A stretch of 64,000 bases of DNA from Pedobacter gandavensis (GTDB lineage: Bacteria > Bacteroidota > Bacteroidia > Sphingobacteriales > Sphingobacteriaceae). The stretch is taken from positions 372,001 to 436,000 of the forward strand of contig NZ_WNXC01000003.1 in assembly GCF_014172405.1 (NCBI RefSeq), written 5' to 3'. Below, one piece after another: positions 26,818-34,538 of the stretch. The number at the start of each line of letters is the position of its first letter. The first letter of the stretch is position 1. The notes below the pieces were generated by a model, which saw only the letters and a list, made by a program, of their open reading frames with translations, was not told the DNA's origin and did no database searches. A program made the position numbers and the translations under genes.

Positions 26818-28278
26818 TTATTTCTCCCACCAAACTTTAGTCATCACGTTGTCTCCACCGATACGATCGGCAGCAATTCTATAATTTTCCGGATTAAATC
26901 TACGCACATCATTATGGTACATAAAGCGTGTAGGCATCTCTCCATTATGCAACATAAAAGCTGTTTTTGGCAATTTAGGAAAACCGGTACGGCGATATTC
27001 AAACCACTGCTGGTAGTCATTAAAGAACAAAGCCAAATACTTCTGATTCATAACCTGTTCTAGTGTTCCGTTAAAAGCAGCATTAGGGTTGCTAAAATAA
27101 TCGGCAGGCATTACTCCATTCGGCCATTGCGTAACCGCAGCGGCTACTCCTTTTTCATAAGCGGTTTTTGCTGCTGGCAAATCGCCGGTTACTAATGCCA
27201 CTTCCGCTTTAATAAATTCTACTTCCGCATAGCTCATGATCACCTCATTAATTGCTGTACCTACTGCCGCCGGGAACATTAAATCTCCGTTAGGTCCGCT
27301 TGGCGTAAAGCCAAATTGTGAATCTTGCCCGGAATGACCAGCAGTATATCCTTTAAAGCCTATATCTACAGGTTTTTTATCTACAATTTTAGAGGCTTTA
27401 GTCATAAACAATGCTCTTCTAGGGTCATTAACACCATTCAACATGTCTACAAAAAATTCTCCCATGGCTTCAGAATTCACATAATCCTGACGTCTGCCCC
27501 AGGCATAATCATAAGGTGCAATTCCGGAAACCTTAACAATTGCAGCTTCTGCATTACTGGTAAATACCGGATATTTCACAGGATCAGCAATCATCGCCTT
27601 TAAACGTTCATAACTTTTGAACTCCGTTCTTTTAGAGAGACGTAACAGCATGCGCATCAATAAGGAGTTATTGAACTTCTGCCAGTTTTCCTTCTTATTA
27701 GCATATAAAAAGTCATTGCCAGACATCGCTCCTTTTTCCGTAGCATAAATGGTGTTTGCTTCTTCCAGCTGTTGGAGTAAGGAAACATAAATTTCTTCCT
27801 GTGTATCAAAGCGGGGCTGAGTAATCTTTTCTTCTGCGCGCATTGCCTCAGAAAAGGGCACATCACCAAAGCTATCGGTCAGGATTCCACTGATATAAGC
27901 CTTCATTGTAGTTGCCACCGCCTTGTAAACCGGCATATTAAACACCTTTGCCGAAGCTTCCATCTCTTTTACATTGCGCAAATACTTATAGCAATTGTTC
28001 CAGGTCCCATTTCCTTCAGATTCCTGAACATCATAGCGGTGAATACCAGCAGAAAGACTAGGGTTAGGCAAGCCTACTTGCATGATCTGCCAGGTAAAGT
28101 TGTAACTTCTCACCGTAAAGTAAGTACTCATACCATACATGGTAGGTGTTAATAAACTTCCCGGAACAGCAGTTTGCACCAAATTAGGATTGGTATTCAG
28201 TTCTTCAAAATCCTTCGTACAAGAAGAAAAAACCATCAGATTCACCAAAGCAAGAATGGCTGTTATCTTTATTTTCAT
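26818..28278 (-). CDS. SusD/RagB-like lipoprotein of the phosphoester locus
   Basis: SusD-like surface lipoprotein of 486 aa. The ATG at 28278 gives the signal peptide MKIKITAILALVNLMVFSS with lipobox Cys; the upstream frame lacks one. DFEELNTNPNLVQ after the Cys and the late YFSNPNAAFNGTLEQVMNQKYLALFFNDYQQWFEYRRTGFP-type ending (here split around residues 410-440) are typical of the SusD-like_2 subfamily, different from the classical starch SusD of the other locus. It pairs with the SusC-like gene 64 bp upstream. The ligand is not predictable from sequence; the neighbouring phosphoesterases suggest a phosphorylated compound. Confidence 0.92.
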   Translation of the reverse strand: MKIKITAILALVNLMVFSSCTKDFEELNTNPNLVQTAVPGSLLTPTMYGMSTYFTVRSYNFTWQIMQVGLPNPSLSAGIHRYDVQESEGNGTWNNCYKYLRNVKEMEASAKVFNMPVYKAVATTMKAYISGILTDSFGDVPFSEAMRAEEKITQPRFDTQEEIYVSLLQQLEEANTIYATEKGAMSGNDFLYANKKENWQKFNNSLLMRMLLRLSKRTEFKSYERLKAMIADPVKYPVFTSNAEAAIVKVSGIAPYDYAWGRRQDYVNSEAMGEFFVDMLNGVNDPRRALFMTKASKIVDKKPVDIGFKGYTAGHSGQDSQFGFTPSGPNGDLMFPAAVGTAINEVIMSYAEVEFIKAEVALVTGDLPAAKTAYEKGVAAAVTQWPNGVMPADYFSNPNAAFNGTLEQVMNQKYLALFFNDYQQWFEYRRTGFPKLPKTAFMLHNGEMPTRFMYHNDVRRFNPENYRIAADRIGGDNVMTKVWWEK

Positions 28279-28342
28279 TTGATTATATTTTTGTAACCTT
28301 TTATATTTTATGGCCAATGGCCGTTTTGTTCTTTTACTCCAA

Positions 28343-31300
28343 TTATAGTTGTAGCCTTAAATTCAATCCAAAAGTTCTGGTGCTTGGCAACTGGCCCATT
28401 TCAACACCTGGCATCACCGTTGAACCATTTAATGCAGCTGTTTCCGGATCAAAAGCAGGGAATTTAGAAATCATTGCCAGATCTCTGCCATATAGGGCAA
28501 TTGTAGCACCGGTAATATTCATTTTTTTGATCCATGTTTTAGGCAAGCGGTATTCAATTCTAGCCTCTCTTAATTTCAAGTAAGAAGCATCAAAGCTATT
28601 TGTCTCTACGTTTGCGCGACGGTAATAATCGGCATACCAGGTCGCCACTGGTACTCTGGTGGTGTTCGGAGAAAAGCTGCCATCAGTATTTTGCACAACT
28701 CCTTCGCCAATTACACCTCCTTCTTCCCTGCCAAGAAGCGTATGTGTTAATTTTCCTTGTTCTGTCATTTTATGGTGTGTTTGAGAATACACAATACCAC
28801 CAAACTGACCGTCAACCAATACGCTTAATGTAAAATCTTTATACCTGAATTCATTGTGGAAACCACCGCGCCAGTCTGCATACGCATTACCGATTTTCTT
28901 CATGTCTGTAGGACGAACCGCAAAACCAGTCTTTTTATCAAAAATTACATCACCATTGTCGTTGCGAACTAGTCCATAACCCCATAAGTCACCAGTAGTC
29001 CCGCCAACTGTCGCGATAATCGAAGCAGCACCAGAACCACTTTGTGCAATAATCTGCTGTGCACTCAATACATCCTTACTCAACTCGAGGATTCTGTTTT
29101 GGTTTTTCGACCAAGTAACGGTAGAAGTCCAGGTAAAATCACCAGAAACGACTGGTTTGCCACTCAACATCAATTCTACACCTTTATTACGCACCTTACC
29201 CCCATTCACAAAACCTTTAGAATAGCCAGTCGTGATGTCTAATGGCACCAATAAAACCTGATTGCTGGTAGTTGACATATATAAATTCACATCGGCCGTG
29301 ATGCGATTCTTTAGAAAAGCAACATTGGCACCTGTTTCCCAGGAAGTAGACATTTCTGGTTTCAGGTTGTCATTATATAAGGTTCCTGGTGCTTCTGCCG
29401 AACCAGGAAATAACGAAGAGCCATAATATTTTTGAGTACGGTAAGGTTCTGTATCCGAACCAATCTGCGCCCATGAAAGTCTTAATTTCGCAAAAGAAAC
29501 TGCTTTAGGCATTTTGAACATATCCGATAAAATATAACTGGTACTTACAGAAGGGTAGAAATAAGAGTTATTGCCTTTTGGTAAAGTAGAAGACCAGTCA
29601 TTTCGTCCGGTAATATCCAGATAGATTTTCTTATCCCAATCCAGATTGATCAAACCGAAAGCACTTTGCGTCTCCCGCTTAATCAGTTCATTTTCAGCAA
29701 GTGCATTGGTTAATGCATTCGACAACTTATACACTCCTGGTGATAGTAAGCCGCGTGCAACAGAATTATTCTCCTTTAATGTTCTTCTCATTAAGTTTCC
29801 ACCAAAGGAAGCGCGCAAGCCTAATTTAGGTGCCAGGCTTTTGGTATAACTCAGTAAAGCATCCGTATTGTATTCCTGGAAGTTCACATCCTGTTGCTTG
29901 TAATATCCCAATGGAAAATTCGAGGTATCGAATGTGCGGCGTTGTTCGCGAGCATCCACACGCATATTTAGTCCGGAACGCACCATCAACTCCCATTGGT
30001 CATTGAAAGTATAAACCCCTTGCAGGTTTCCTTCCAGATTGGTACTATTCAGGCTGTTTGTCATTTCATTGGCAATCAGAAATGGATTTTCTATGTAGGA
30101 GCTAAAAGGGTGAATCTGTTTCAACTGCTCCAGACCTTTCTTCCACATCGGTTTATACCAATTCAAATCCACATTTGGATTTTGGAAGATCATAAAGTAA
30201 CCAATCGACTGACCGTTGTATCCAGTCCCCGGAAGGTTATCACTGGTTTTATTGGTGTAACTGATTTTTCCATTCAGTTTCATTTTCTTTGAAATCTGCA
30301 TACTGGTATTCAAGGATGCGACCAATCTTTCAAAGCCTGTATTTGGCATGATCCATTCATTTTTGGTATGTGTGATGGAAGCTCTGGCAGTAAAGTTATC
30401 TGTACCACCATCCAGAGCAACACCATTCTGAAGCGTATAACCGGTACGCCAGTATCCTTTAATATTGTCTTTATATGGAACCCATGGTGTACGTGTTAAA
30501 CCCTGACCTTCTAAATTGGGATCATATTGAAAATAACTCTGACCATTAAACTTCGGACCGAATGCGCTGGAGGTGGCACTGGTACTTACTCCATCCGCAG
30601 AGGCGCCATAAGAGTAATACAATTCACCCGCAGCATTTCTATTGTCATTTCCCTGACCATATTCATACTGGTAATCCGGCCAGCGCAATACATCATTGAT
30701 GCTCGTATTAGAGTTGAAAGTAATACCCAATCCTTTTTCTCTTTTAGCACCTGATTTAGTGGTGATGATCAATGCCCCATTTTGTGCCCTGCTACCATAA
30801 AGCGCGGCCGCAGCTGCACCTTTTAATACCGTTACTGAAGCGATATCATCCGGATTAATATCGGAGATCCCATTTCCAAAATCGATTGGAATGTCTTTAT
30901 CGGCACCGGAAGAACCTGCACCGTAAGCATCATTTACACCAGAACTCGCCGCACGGGTCAAGATAGGCACCCCATCTACCACAATCAATGCCTCATTATT
31001 ACCACTCAGGGAGCGATCACCACGAAGATTAATTCTCGCACTATTAATCGGTCCTGAGCCTGTTTGCGTCAACATCATTCCCGGTACTTTACCTTTTAAG
31101 GCATCAGACCAGTTATTAGAAGGTGCATCAGAAATATCTTTCCCAGTCACCACGGTCGCGCCGAAGCCCAGGGATTTTGCTTCACGTTTGATTCCCAACG
31201 CAGTCACAACGACCTCATTTAGCTCATTACTCGACTCCGCTAAAGAAATTAGCACCTGACTTTGGTTTTCATTAAATGTTTTTGTAGCTACATTGTAGCC

Positions 31301-31603
31301 AATCATATTAAAGGATAATACAGTTCCTTTCGGAATGATCAGGTTAAAAGCACCTTCAGCATTTGTAGCAGCGATTACTTTTCTATGCTGATCCGTAATG
31401 GTAACCCCAGGCAATGGCTGTCCGTCCTTTTGATCTTTCACTATCCCCTTAACTGTAACCTGCTCTTGTAAAATACTACGCGATTTAACTACAGGCGTAG
31501 CAGCCAATATTTCGCCGGCAGGCACAATCGCCATGGCCAGGAAAATTGCCCTGTACTTGAAAAATTTCGTAAACCGTTGATGATTGGTAAAAGTTTTCTT
31601 CAT
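28343..31603 (-). CDS. SusC/RagA family TonB-dependent transporter of the phosphoester locus
   Basis: Outer-membrane TonB-dependent importer of 1086 aa. The ATG at 31603 is preferred over a TTG four codons earlier. It has a long signal peptide (to about residue 35, EILAAT), a carboxypeptidase-regulatory-like domain (VKGIVKDQKDGQPLPGVTI), the TonB-box region LNEVVVTALGIKREAKSLGF, the plug motif LIVVDGVPIL and a barrel ending GLNLRLQL. It heads a four-gene minus-strand unit with susD, a metallophosphoesterase and a glycerophosphodiesterase, and diverges from a DeoR-type regulator across 439 bases. Confidence 0.95.
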   Translation of the reverse strand: MKKTFTNHQRFTKFFKYRAIFLAMAIVPAGEILAATPVVKSRSILQEQVTVKGIVKDQKDGQPLPGVTITDQHRKVIAATNAEGAFNLIIPKGTVLSFNMIGYNVATKTFNENQSQVLISLAESSNELNEVVVTALGIKREAKSLGFGATVVTGKDISDAPSNNWSDALKGKVPGMMLTQTGSGPINSARINLRGDRSLSGNNEALIVVDGVPILTRAASSGVNDAYGAGSSGADKDIPIDFGNGISDINPDDIASVTVLKGAAAAALYGSRAQNGALIITTKSGAKREKGLGITFNSNTSINDVLRWPDYQYEYGQGNDNRNAAGELYYSYGASADGVSTSATSSAFGPKFNGQSYFQYDPNLEGQGLTRTPWVPYKDNIKGYWRTGYTLQNGVALDGGTDNFTARASITHTKNEWIMPNTGFERLVASLNTSMQISKKMKLNGKISYTNKTSDNLPGTGYNGQSIGYFMIFQNPNVDLNWYKPMWKKGLEQLKQIHPFSSYIENPFLIANEMTNSLNSTNLEGNLQGVYTFNDQWELMVRSGLNMRVDAREQRRTFDTSNFPLGYYKQQDVNFQEYNTDALLSYTKSLAPKLGLRASFGGNLMRRTLKENNSVARGLLSPGVYKLSNALTNALAENELIKRETQSAFGLINLDWDKKIYLDITGRNDWSSTLPKGNNSYFYPSVSTSYILSDMFKMPKAVSFAKLRLSWAQIGSDTEPYRTQKYYGSSLFPGSAEAPGTLYNDNLKPEMSTSWETGANVAFLKNRITADVNLYMSTTSNQVLLVPLDITTGYSKGFVNGGKVRNKGVELMLSGKPVVSGDFTWTSTVTWSKNQNRILELSKDVLSAQQIIAQSGSGAASIIATVGGTTGDLWGYGLVRNDNGDVIFDKKTGFAVRPTDMKKIGNAYADWRGGFHNEFRYKDFTLSVLVDGQFGGIVYSQTHHKMTEQGKLTHTLLGREEGGVIGEGVVQNTDGSFSPNTTRVPVATWYADYYRRANVETNSFDASYLKLREARIEYRLPKTWIKKMNITGATIALYGRDLAMISKFPAFDPETAALNGSTVMPGVEMGQLPSTRTFGLNLRLQL

Positions 31604-32042
31604 TATCGTTATCAATTGTGTGTGTTTAACATGCTGGAACCCTCACATTTCGTTTCATTTCCATTTTGCGTTTCGCCGCAAATATCTCCCTATTACTATT
31701 AACCGTACATTATTGATGTGTTAAATTAAACCCAAAAACAGCCTTAATCACACCAAAAAAGGCATCTTTAAAGGAAAAACAAAACGAAACAACGAGAATC
31801 AATCTCCAACACACGATACTGCTTAAATACTAAGTGTCAGCTGTTTTAAATAAAAAAACAAGAAATATCCTCAGCAATGACGAGCATATCCCTTCGTTAA
31901 CTTTCGCTTAACATTAAATCACAACAAAATGAAATAGCGAGTTATCGCGTCCCAAAAACATAGCTGATTAATTTATTTTTTCATTTAATTTTGTTGCATC
32001 TTTAATTCCAAGCCAACCAAAAACCACACAACAAGCCCAACC
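31604..32042. promoter_or_regulatory. Divergent control region between susC-like and deoR-like genes
   Basis: 439 bases with promoters for both directions expected. Repeated CGTTTC/GAAACG words occur at 31646-31654 (TTTCGTTTC), 31667-31673 (CGTTTCG) and, inverted, 31783-31788 (CGAAAC), all on the susC side. DeoR-family regulators often bind repeated words of this kind, so they are operator candidates. No complete minus-strand promoter was found. Confidence 0.4.
31986..31993 (+). promoter_or_regulatory. -7 element of the deoR-like gene promoter
   Basis: TAATTTTG fits TAnnTTTG fully, 49 bases before the ATG. No TTTG is present at the usual -33 distance. Confidence 0.4.
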
Positions 32043-32807
32043 ATGATCAACATTGCAGAAAGACACCAATACATTCTCCACAGAATTCAGGCAGAGGGAT
32101 CTGTAGATGTTCAGGTTTTATGTAAGGAACTAGATGTTTCCTCGGTGACCATCCGTAAGGATTTGAAACTTCTCGAAGACAAAAAGTTACTTTTTAGAAC
32201 CCATGGAGGAGCCACACTGAACAATCCGTATACCGTAGACCGACCAGTAAATGAAAAAGAGGAATTACAATCTTCAGAAAAATTGAGAATAGCTGCCACC
32301 GCAGCACAATTGGTCAAAGACAATGATTCTATTATCATCGCTTCCGGCACAACAGTGTTGGCATTGGCCAGAGCCATTAAACCACAGGGCAACCTCACTG
32401 TCATTACCTCTGCATTAAACGTAGCTTTAGAACTCATTCGTCATGATAACATTGATGTAATCCAACTGGGTGGACTATTGAGAAAAAGCTCGGCTTCTGT
32501 AACCGGTCCTTATTCTGACAACATCCTAAGCAATGTTTTCTGCAGTAAGTTATTTCTTGGCGTAGATGGGATTGATTTAGAATTTGGCCTCACCACCACC
32601 AATGCTTTTGAAGCACAGCTCAACAAACAGATGATGGATGCCTCCCAAAAGGTAATCGTCCTGGCTGATTCTACCAAGTTTGGGAAAAGAGGTTTTGGAA
32701 AGATTTGTGGAATTGAAGAAGTCGATCATGTGATTACCGATAGCGGGGTCTCTCCACAGATACTACAACAACTTGAAAGTTTAGGCATCGAAGTCTCTAT
32801 CGTTTAA
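32043..32807 (+). CDS. DeoR/GlpR family transcriptional regulator
   Basis: Sugar-phosphate-responsive repressor family, 254 aa. The N-terminal winged helix (ERHQYILHRIQAEGSVDVQVLCKELDVSSVTIRKDLKLLE) ends with the family signature RTHGGATL. The C-terminal DeoRC sensor domain carries DSIIIASGTTVLALA, the usual phosphosugar-binding SGTT-type motif, and VLADSTKFGKRGF. It diverges from the SusC/SusD/phosphoesterase unit, so it most likely controls that unit in response to a phosphorylated breakdown product. Glycerol-3-phosphate, the product of the GDPD and the ligand of GlpR, is an attractive but unproven candidate. Confidence 0.92.
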   Translation: MINIAERHQYILHRIQAEGSVDVQVLCKELDVSSVTIRKDLKLLEDKKLLFRTHGGATLNNPYTVDRPVNEKEELQSSEKLRIAATAAQLVKDNDSIIIASGTTVLALARAIKPQGNLTVITSALNVALELIRHDNIDVIQLGGLLRKSSASVTGPYSDNILSNVFCSKLFLGVDGIDLEFGLTTTNAFEAQLNKQMMDASQKVIVLADSTKFGKRGFGKICGIEEVDHVITDSGVSPQILQQLESLGIEVSIV

Positions 32808-32845
32808 ATAGCAGAAACTTCATCCCTTGTTAATATTGCGATCGA

Positions 32846-32853
32846 TATTTTTG
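32846..32853 (+). promoter_or_regulatory. -7 element before the DUF47 gene
   Basis: TATTTTTG fits TAnnTTTG, 18 bases before the ATG. A CTTG lies upstream but only 16 nt away, so the -33 element is doubtful. Confidence 0.4.
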
Positions 32854-32871
32854 AGTTAAATCGTCTGCTTT

Positions 32872-33513
32872 ATGAACAACTTCTTCAAAGTCTTTAGCCC
32901 TAAAGATAAAAAATTCCAGCCTCTCTTTGAACAATGCGGAGGGAACTTGGTGCGCTTATCAGAAACCTTGCTGCTTACTTTAAGCACAACAGATCTGGAG
33001 TTACGGAAATCCCATATTAAGGAAATCGAACGCATGGAGCATACCGGCGAACAGATCCGTACCAAGGTGTTTCTGAGTCTTAGTAAAAGTCTGATCACCC
33101 CATTCAGCAGAGAAGACATTCATTCTCTGATCAGCGCTTTATATGCCATTGCCGACTATATGCATACCGCAGCCATTAATGTAGACCTGTATCAGGTTAC
33201 AGAGCTCAATAAACCGATGATCAAAATGGCGCAACTGTTGATCGAAATGTGCCGAGACCTGGAAATTGCCCTTAAAGAACTTCGAACCTTTAAAAACACG
33301 ACCTTAATCAGCGACGTTTGTCTGCGGATTTATAAAGGCGAAGGCCAGGCAGATGCCGTATGCCACCAGGCACTGGCTTTTTTATTCCAATCTGATATCA
33401 GTCCCATAGAGCTCATCAAACAAAAAGAGATACTTCAGCTCCTGGAGATGGCCACTGATAAATGTGATGATGTAGCCAACGTACTGGAAAGCATCCTTGT
33501 AAAAAATTCTTAA
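32872..33513 (+). CDS. PhoU-like DUF47 family protein
   Basis: All-helical 213-aa cytosolic protein of the DUF47/PhoU-like group. The helical pattern, the early FKVFSPKDKKFQPLFEQCGGNLVRLSETL, the acidic HIKEIERMEHTGEQIRTKVF and the central TPFSREDIHSLISALYAIADYMHTAA match the group's two three-helix bundles; the E/D-rich HxxEIERMEHxGE segment is the likely metal-binding site. DUF47 proteins are usually encoded beside a Pit-type phosphate transporter and are thought to control it. No pit gene is present here; instead it follows a phosphoester-scavenging locus and its regulator by 64 bp. A role in phosphate homeostasis is inference. Confidence 0.88.
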   Translation: MNNFFKVFSPKDKKFQPLFEQCGGNLVRLSETLLLTLSTTDLELRKSHIKEIERMEHTGEQIRTKVFLSLSKSLITPFSREDIHSLISALYAIADYMHTAAINVDLYQVTELNKPMIKMAQLLIEMCRDLEIALKELRTFKNTTLISDVCLRIYKGEGQADAVCHQALAFLFQSDISPIELIKQKEILQLLEMATDKCDDVANVLESILVKNS

Positions 33514-33543
33514 GCCCTATTGCAGATTCCATAATTAATACTT

Positions 33544-33562
33544 TACTTTGTAATACAAAGTA
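33544..33562. promoter_or_regulatory. Palindromic operator candidate, copy 1
   Basis: TACTTTG-TAATA-CAAAGTA, a 19-bp palindrome ending 5 bases before the ATG of the membrane-protein gene. The same palindrome plus a CTTTTA tail recurs before creD (23 of 25 positions identical). TACTTTG resembles a shortened -7 element and an ATTG lies 21 nt upstream, so a bound protein would cover the promoter and start site. Confidence 0.65.
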
Positions 33563-33567
33563 CTTTT

Positions 33568-34188
33568 ATGGAAAAGCAAGAAATCTATTCTGAACTCCAT
33601 TCCATCAGAAACCTGATGGAGCGTTCTGCAAAATTCATCTCCCTTAGCGGGTTATCAGGAATCATGGCGGGAGTTTATGCCTTAATTGGTGCTGGTATTG
33701 CCTATCTATTGGTATACGGGCAAAGCCTAACCATGGATTACCGGGAAAATTTATTGCAGGAAGCAGAGCTGCTCTGGAACTTGTTTTTCGTCGCATTAGC
33801 AGTATTGATTCTTTCTATTGGTACGGGGATTTTGCTTACCCTCAGAAAAGCAAATAAAAATAACCAGAAGGTCTGGAATCCAATCAGCAAAAAACTACTT
33901 TTCAGTATGCTGGTTCCTTTACTTACCGGAGGCCTGTTGATCCTAATTCTTTTTTATAGAGGATATTACGGCGTTATCGCCCCTACCTGTCTGATATTTT
34001 ACGGCCTTGCCCTGGTTGGTGCCAGCAATTTCACGTTTGAAGATGTAAAATGGTTAGGCTTAATGGAGCTGATTCTAGGTATATTTGCCGCCTTAATACC
34101 TGGATATGGCTTACTTTTCTGGACCATTGGTTTCGGATTACTCCACATCATTTATGGTACGATCATGCATTTTAAATACGACAAGTGA
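33568..34188 (+). CDS. Multispanning membrane protein of unknown function, coupled to a winged-helix regulator
   Basis: Not recognised as a named family. The 206-aa protein has an amphipathic N-terminal helix (MEKQEIYSELHSIRNLMERS) and about six hydrophobic segments (residues roughly 23-50, 72-96, 112-132, 136-155, 160-180, 183-200), so it is an integral inner-membrane protein. Its stop codon overlaps the GTG start of the following winged-helix gene in the sequence GTGA, which suggests translational coupling. The trio with the regulator and CreD recurs in related bacteria as far as I recall. The palindrome before it is shared with creD, so the three genes probably form one regulon; it may act as a sensor or partner for the regulator. 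Confidence 0.8.
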   Translation: MEKQEIYSELHSIRNLMERSAKFISLSGLSGIMAGVYALIGAGIAYLLVYGQSLTMDYRENLLQEAELLWNLFFVALAVLILSIGTGILLTLRKANKNNQKVWNPISKKLLFSMLVPLLTGGLLILILFYRGYYGVIAPTCLIFYGLALVGASNFTFEDVKWLGLMELILGIFAALIPGYGLLFWTIGFGLLHIIYGTIMHFKYDK

Positions 34189-34487
34189 AAACCACATTAG
34201 CAAATTTCGATAAAGCCTTTGAAAACCGAGTTCGCTTGCAGATTATGAGCATCCTGGTGGCCAATGATAATTACGACTTCAATTCTCTGAAAGAATTGCT
34301 GGAGGTGACAGATGGCAATCTGGCCTCTCACCTAAAAGCGCTGGAAAAAGAAGCTTATATTAATGTCTATAAATCCTTCCTCGGAAGAAAGCCTAACACC
34401 AGTTATGCCGCTTCGGAAAAAGGAAAAATTGCCTTCCTAAAACACCTGGAATCCCTTGAAAATTTAATCAAACTTCAAAAAACTTAA
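34185..34487 (+). CDS. Winged-helix transcriptional regulator (MarR/ArsR-like, HTH_34 type)
   Basis: Small DNA-binding protein of 100 aa. It starts at GTG (34185), overlapping the TGA of the upstream membrane-protein gene by four bases. The sequence FENRVRLQIMSILVANDNYDFNSLKELLEVTDGNLASHLKALE is a winged-helix fold with the recognition helix TDGNLASHLKALE, and ASEKGKIAFLKHLESLENLI forms the dimerising last helix. Such proteins bind palindromes as dimers, which suits the two TACTTTG-N5-CAAAGTA sites in front of this gene pair and creD. Autoregulation and control of creD are therefore likely but inferred. Confidence 0.88.
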   Translation: MKTTLANFDKAFENRVRLQIMSILVANDNYDFNSLKELLEVTDGNLASHLKALEKEAYINVYKSFLGRKPNTSYAASEKGKIAFLKHLESLENLIKLQKT

Positions 34488-34502
34488 TTTTTTTTATCCA
34501 CC

Positions 34503-34521
34503 TACTTTGAAACACAAAGTA
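34503..34521. promoter_or_regulatory. Palindromic operator candidate, copy 2
   Basis: TACTTTG-AAACA-CAAAGTA followed by CTTTTA, 17 bases before the creD ATG. It differs from copy 1 only in the central spacer. It lies in the 51-base gap between the regulator and creD. Confidence 0.65.
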
Positions 34522-34538
34522 CTTTTAAAAATAAAACC

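Noticed and set aside
33568-34487. Toxin-antitoxin pair (small membrane protein plus HTH protein)
   Set aside because: The membrane protein has about six segments and 206 residues, not toxin-like; the regulator and CreD link fit better.
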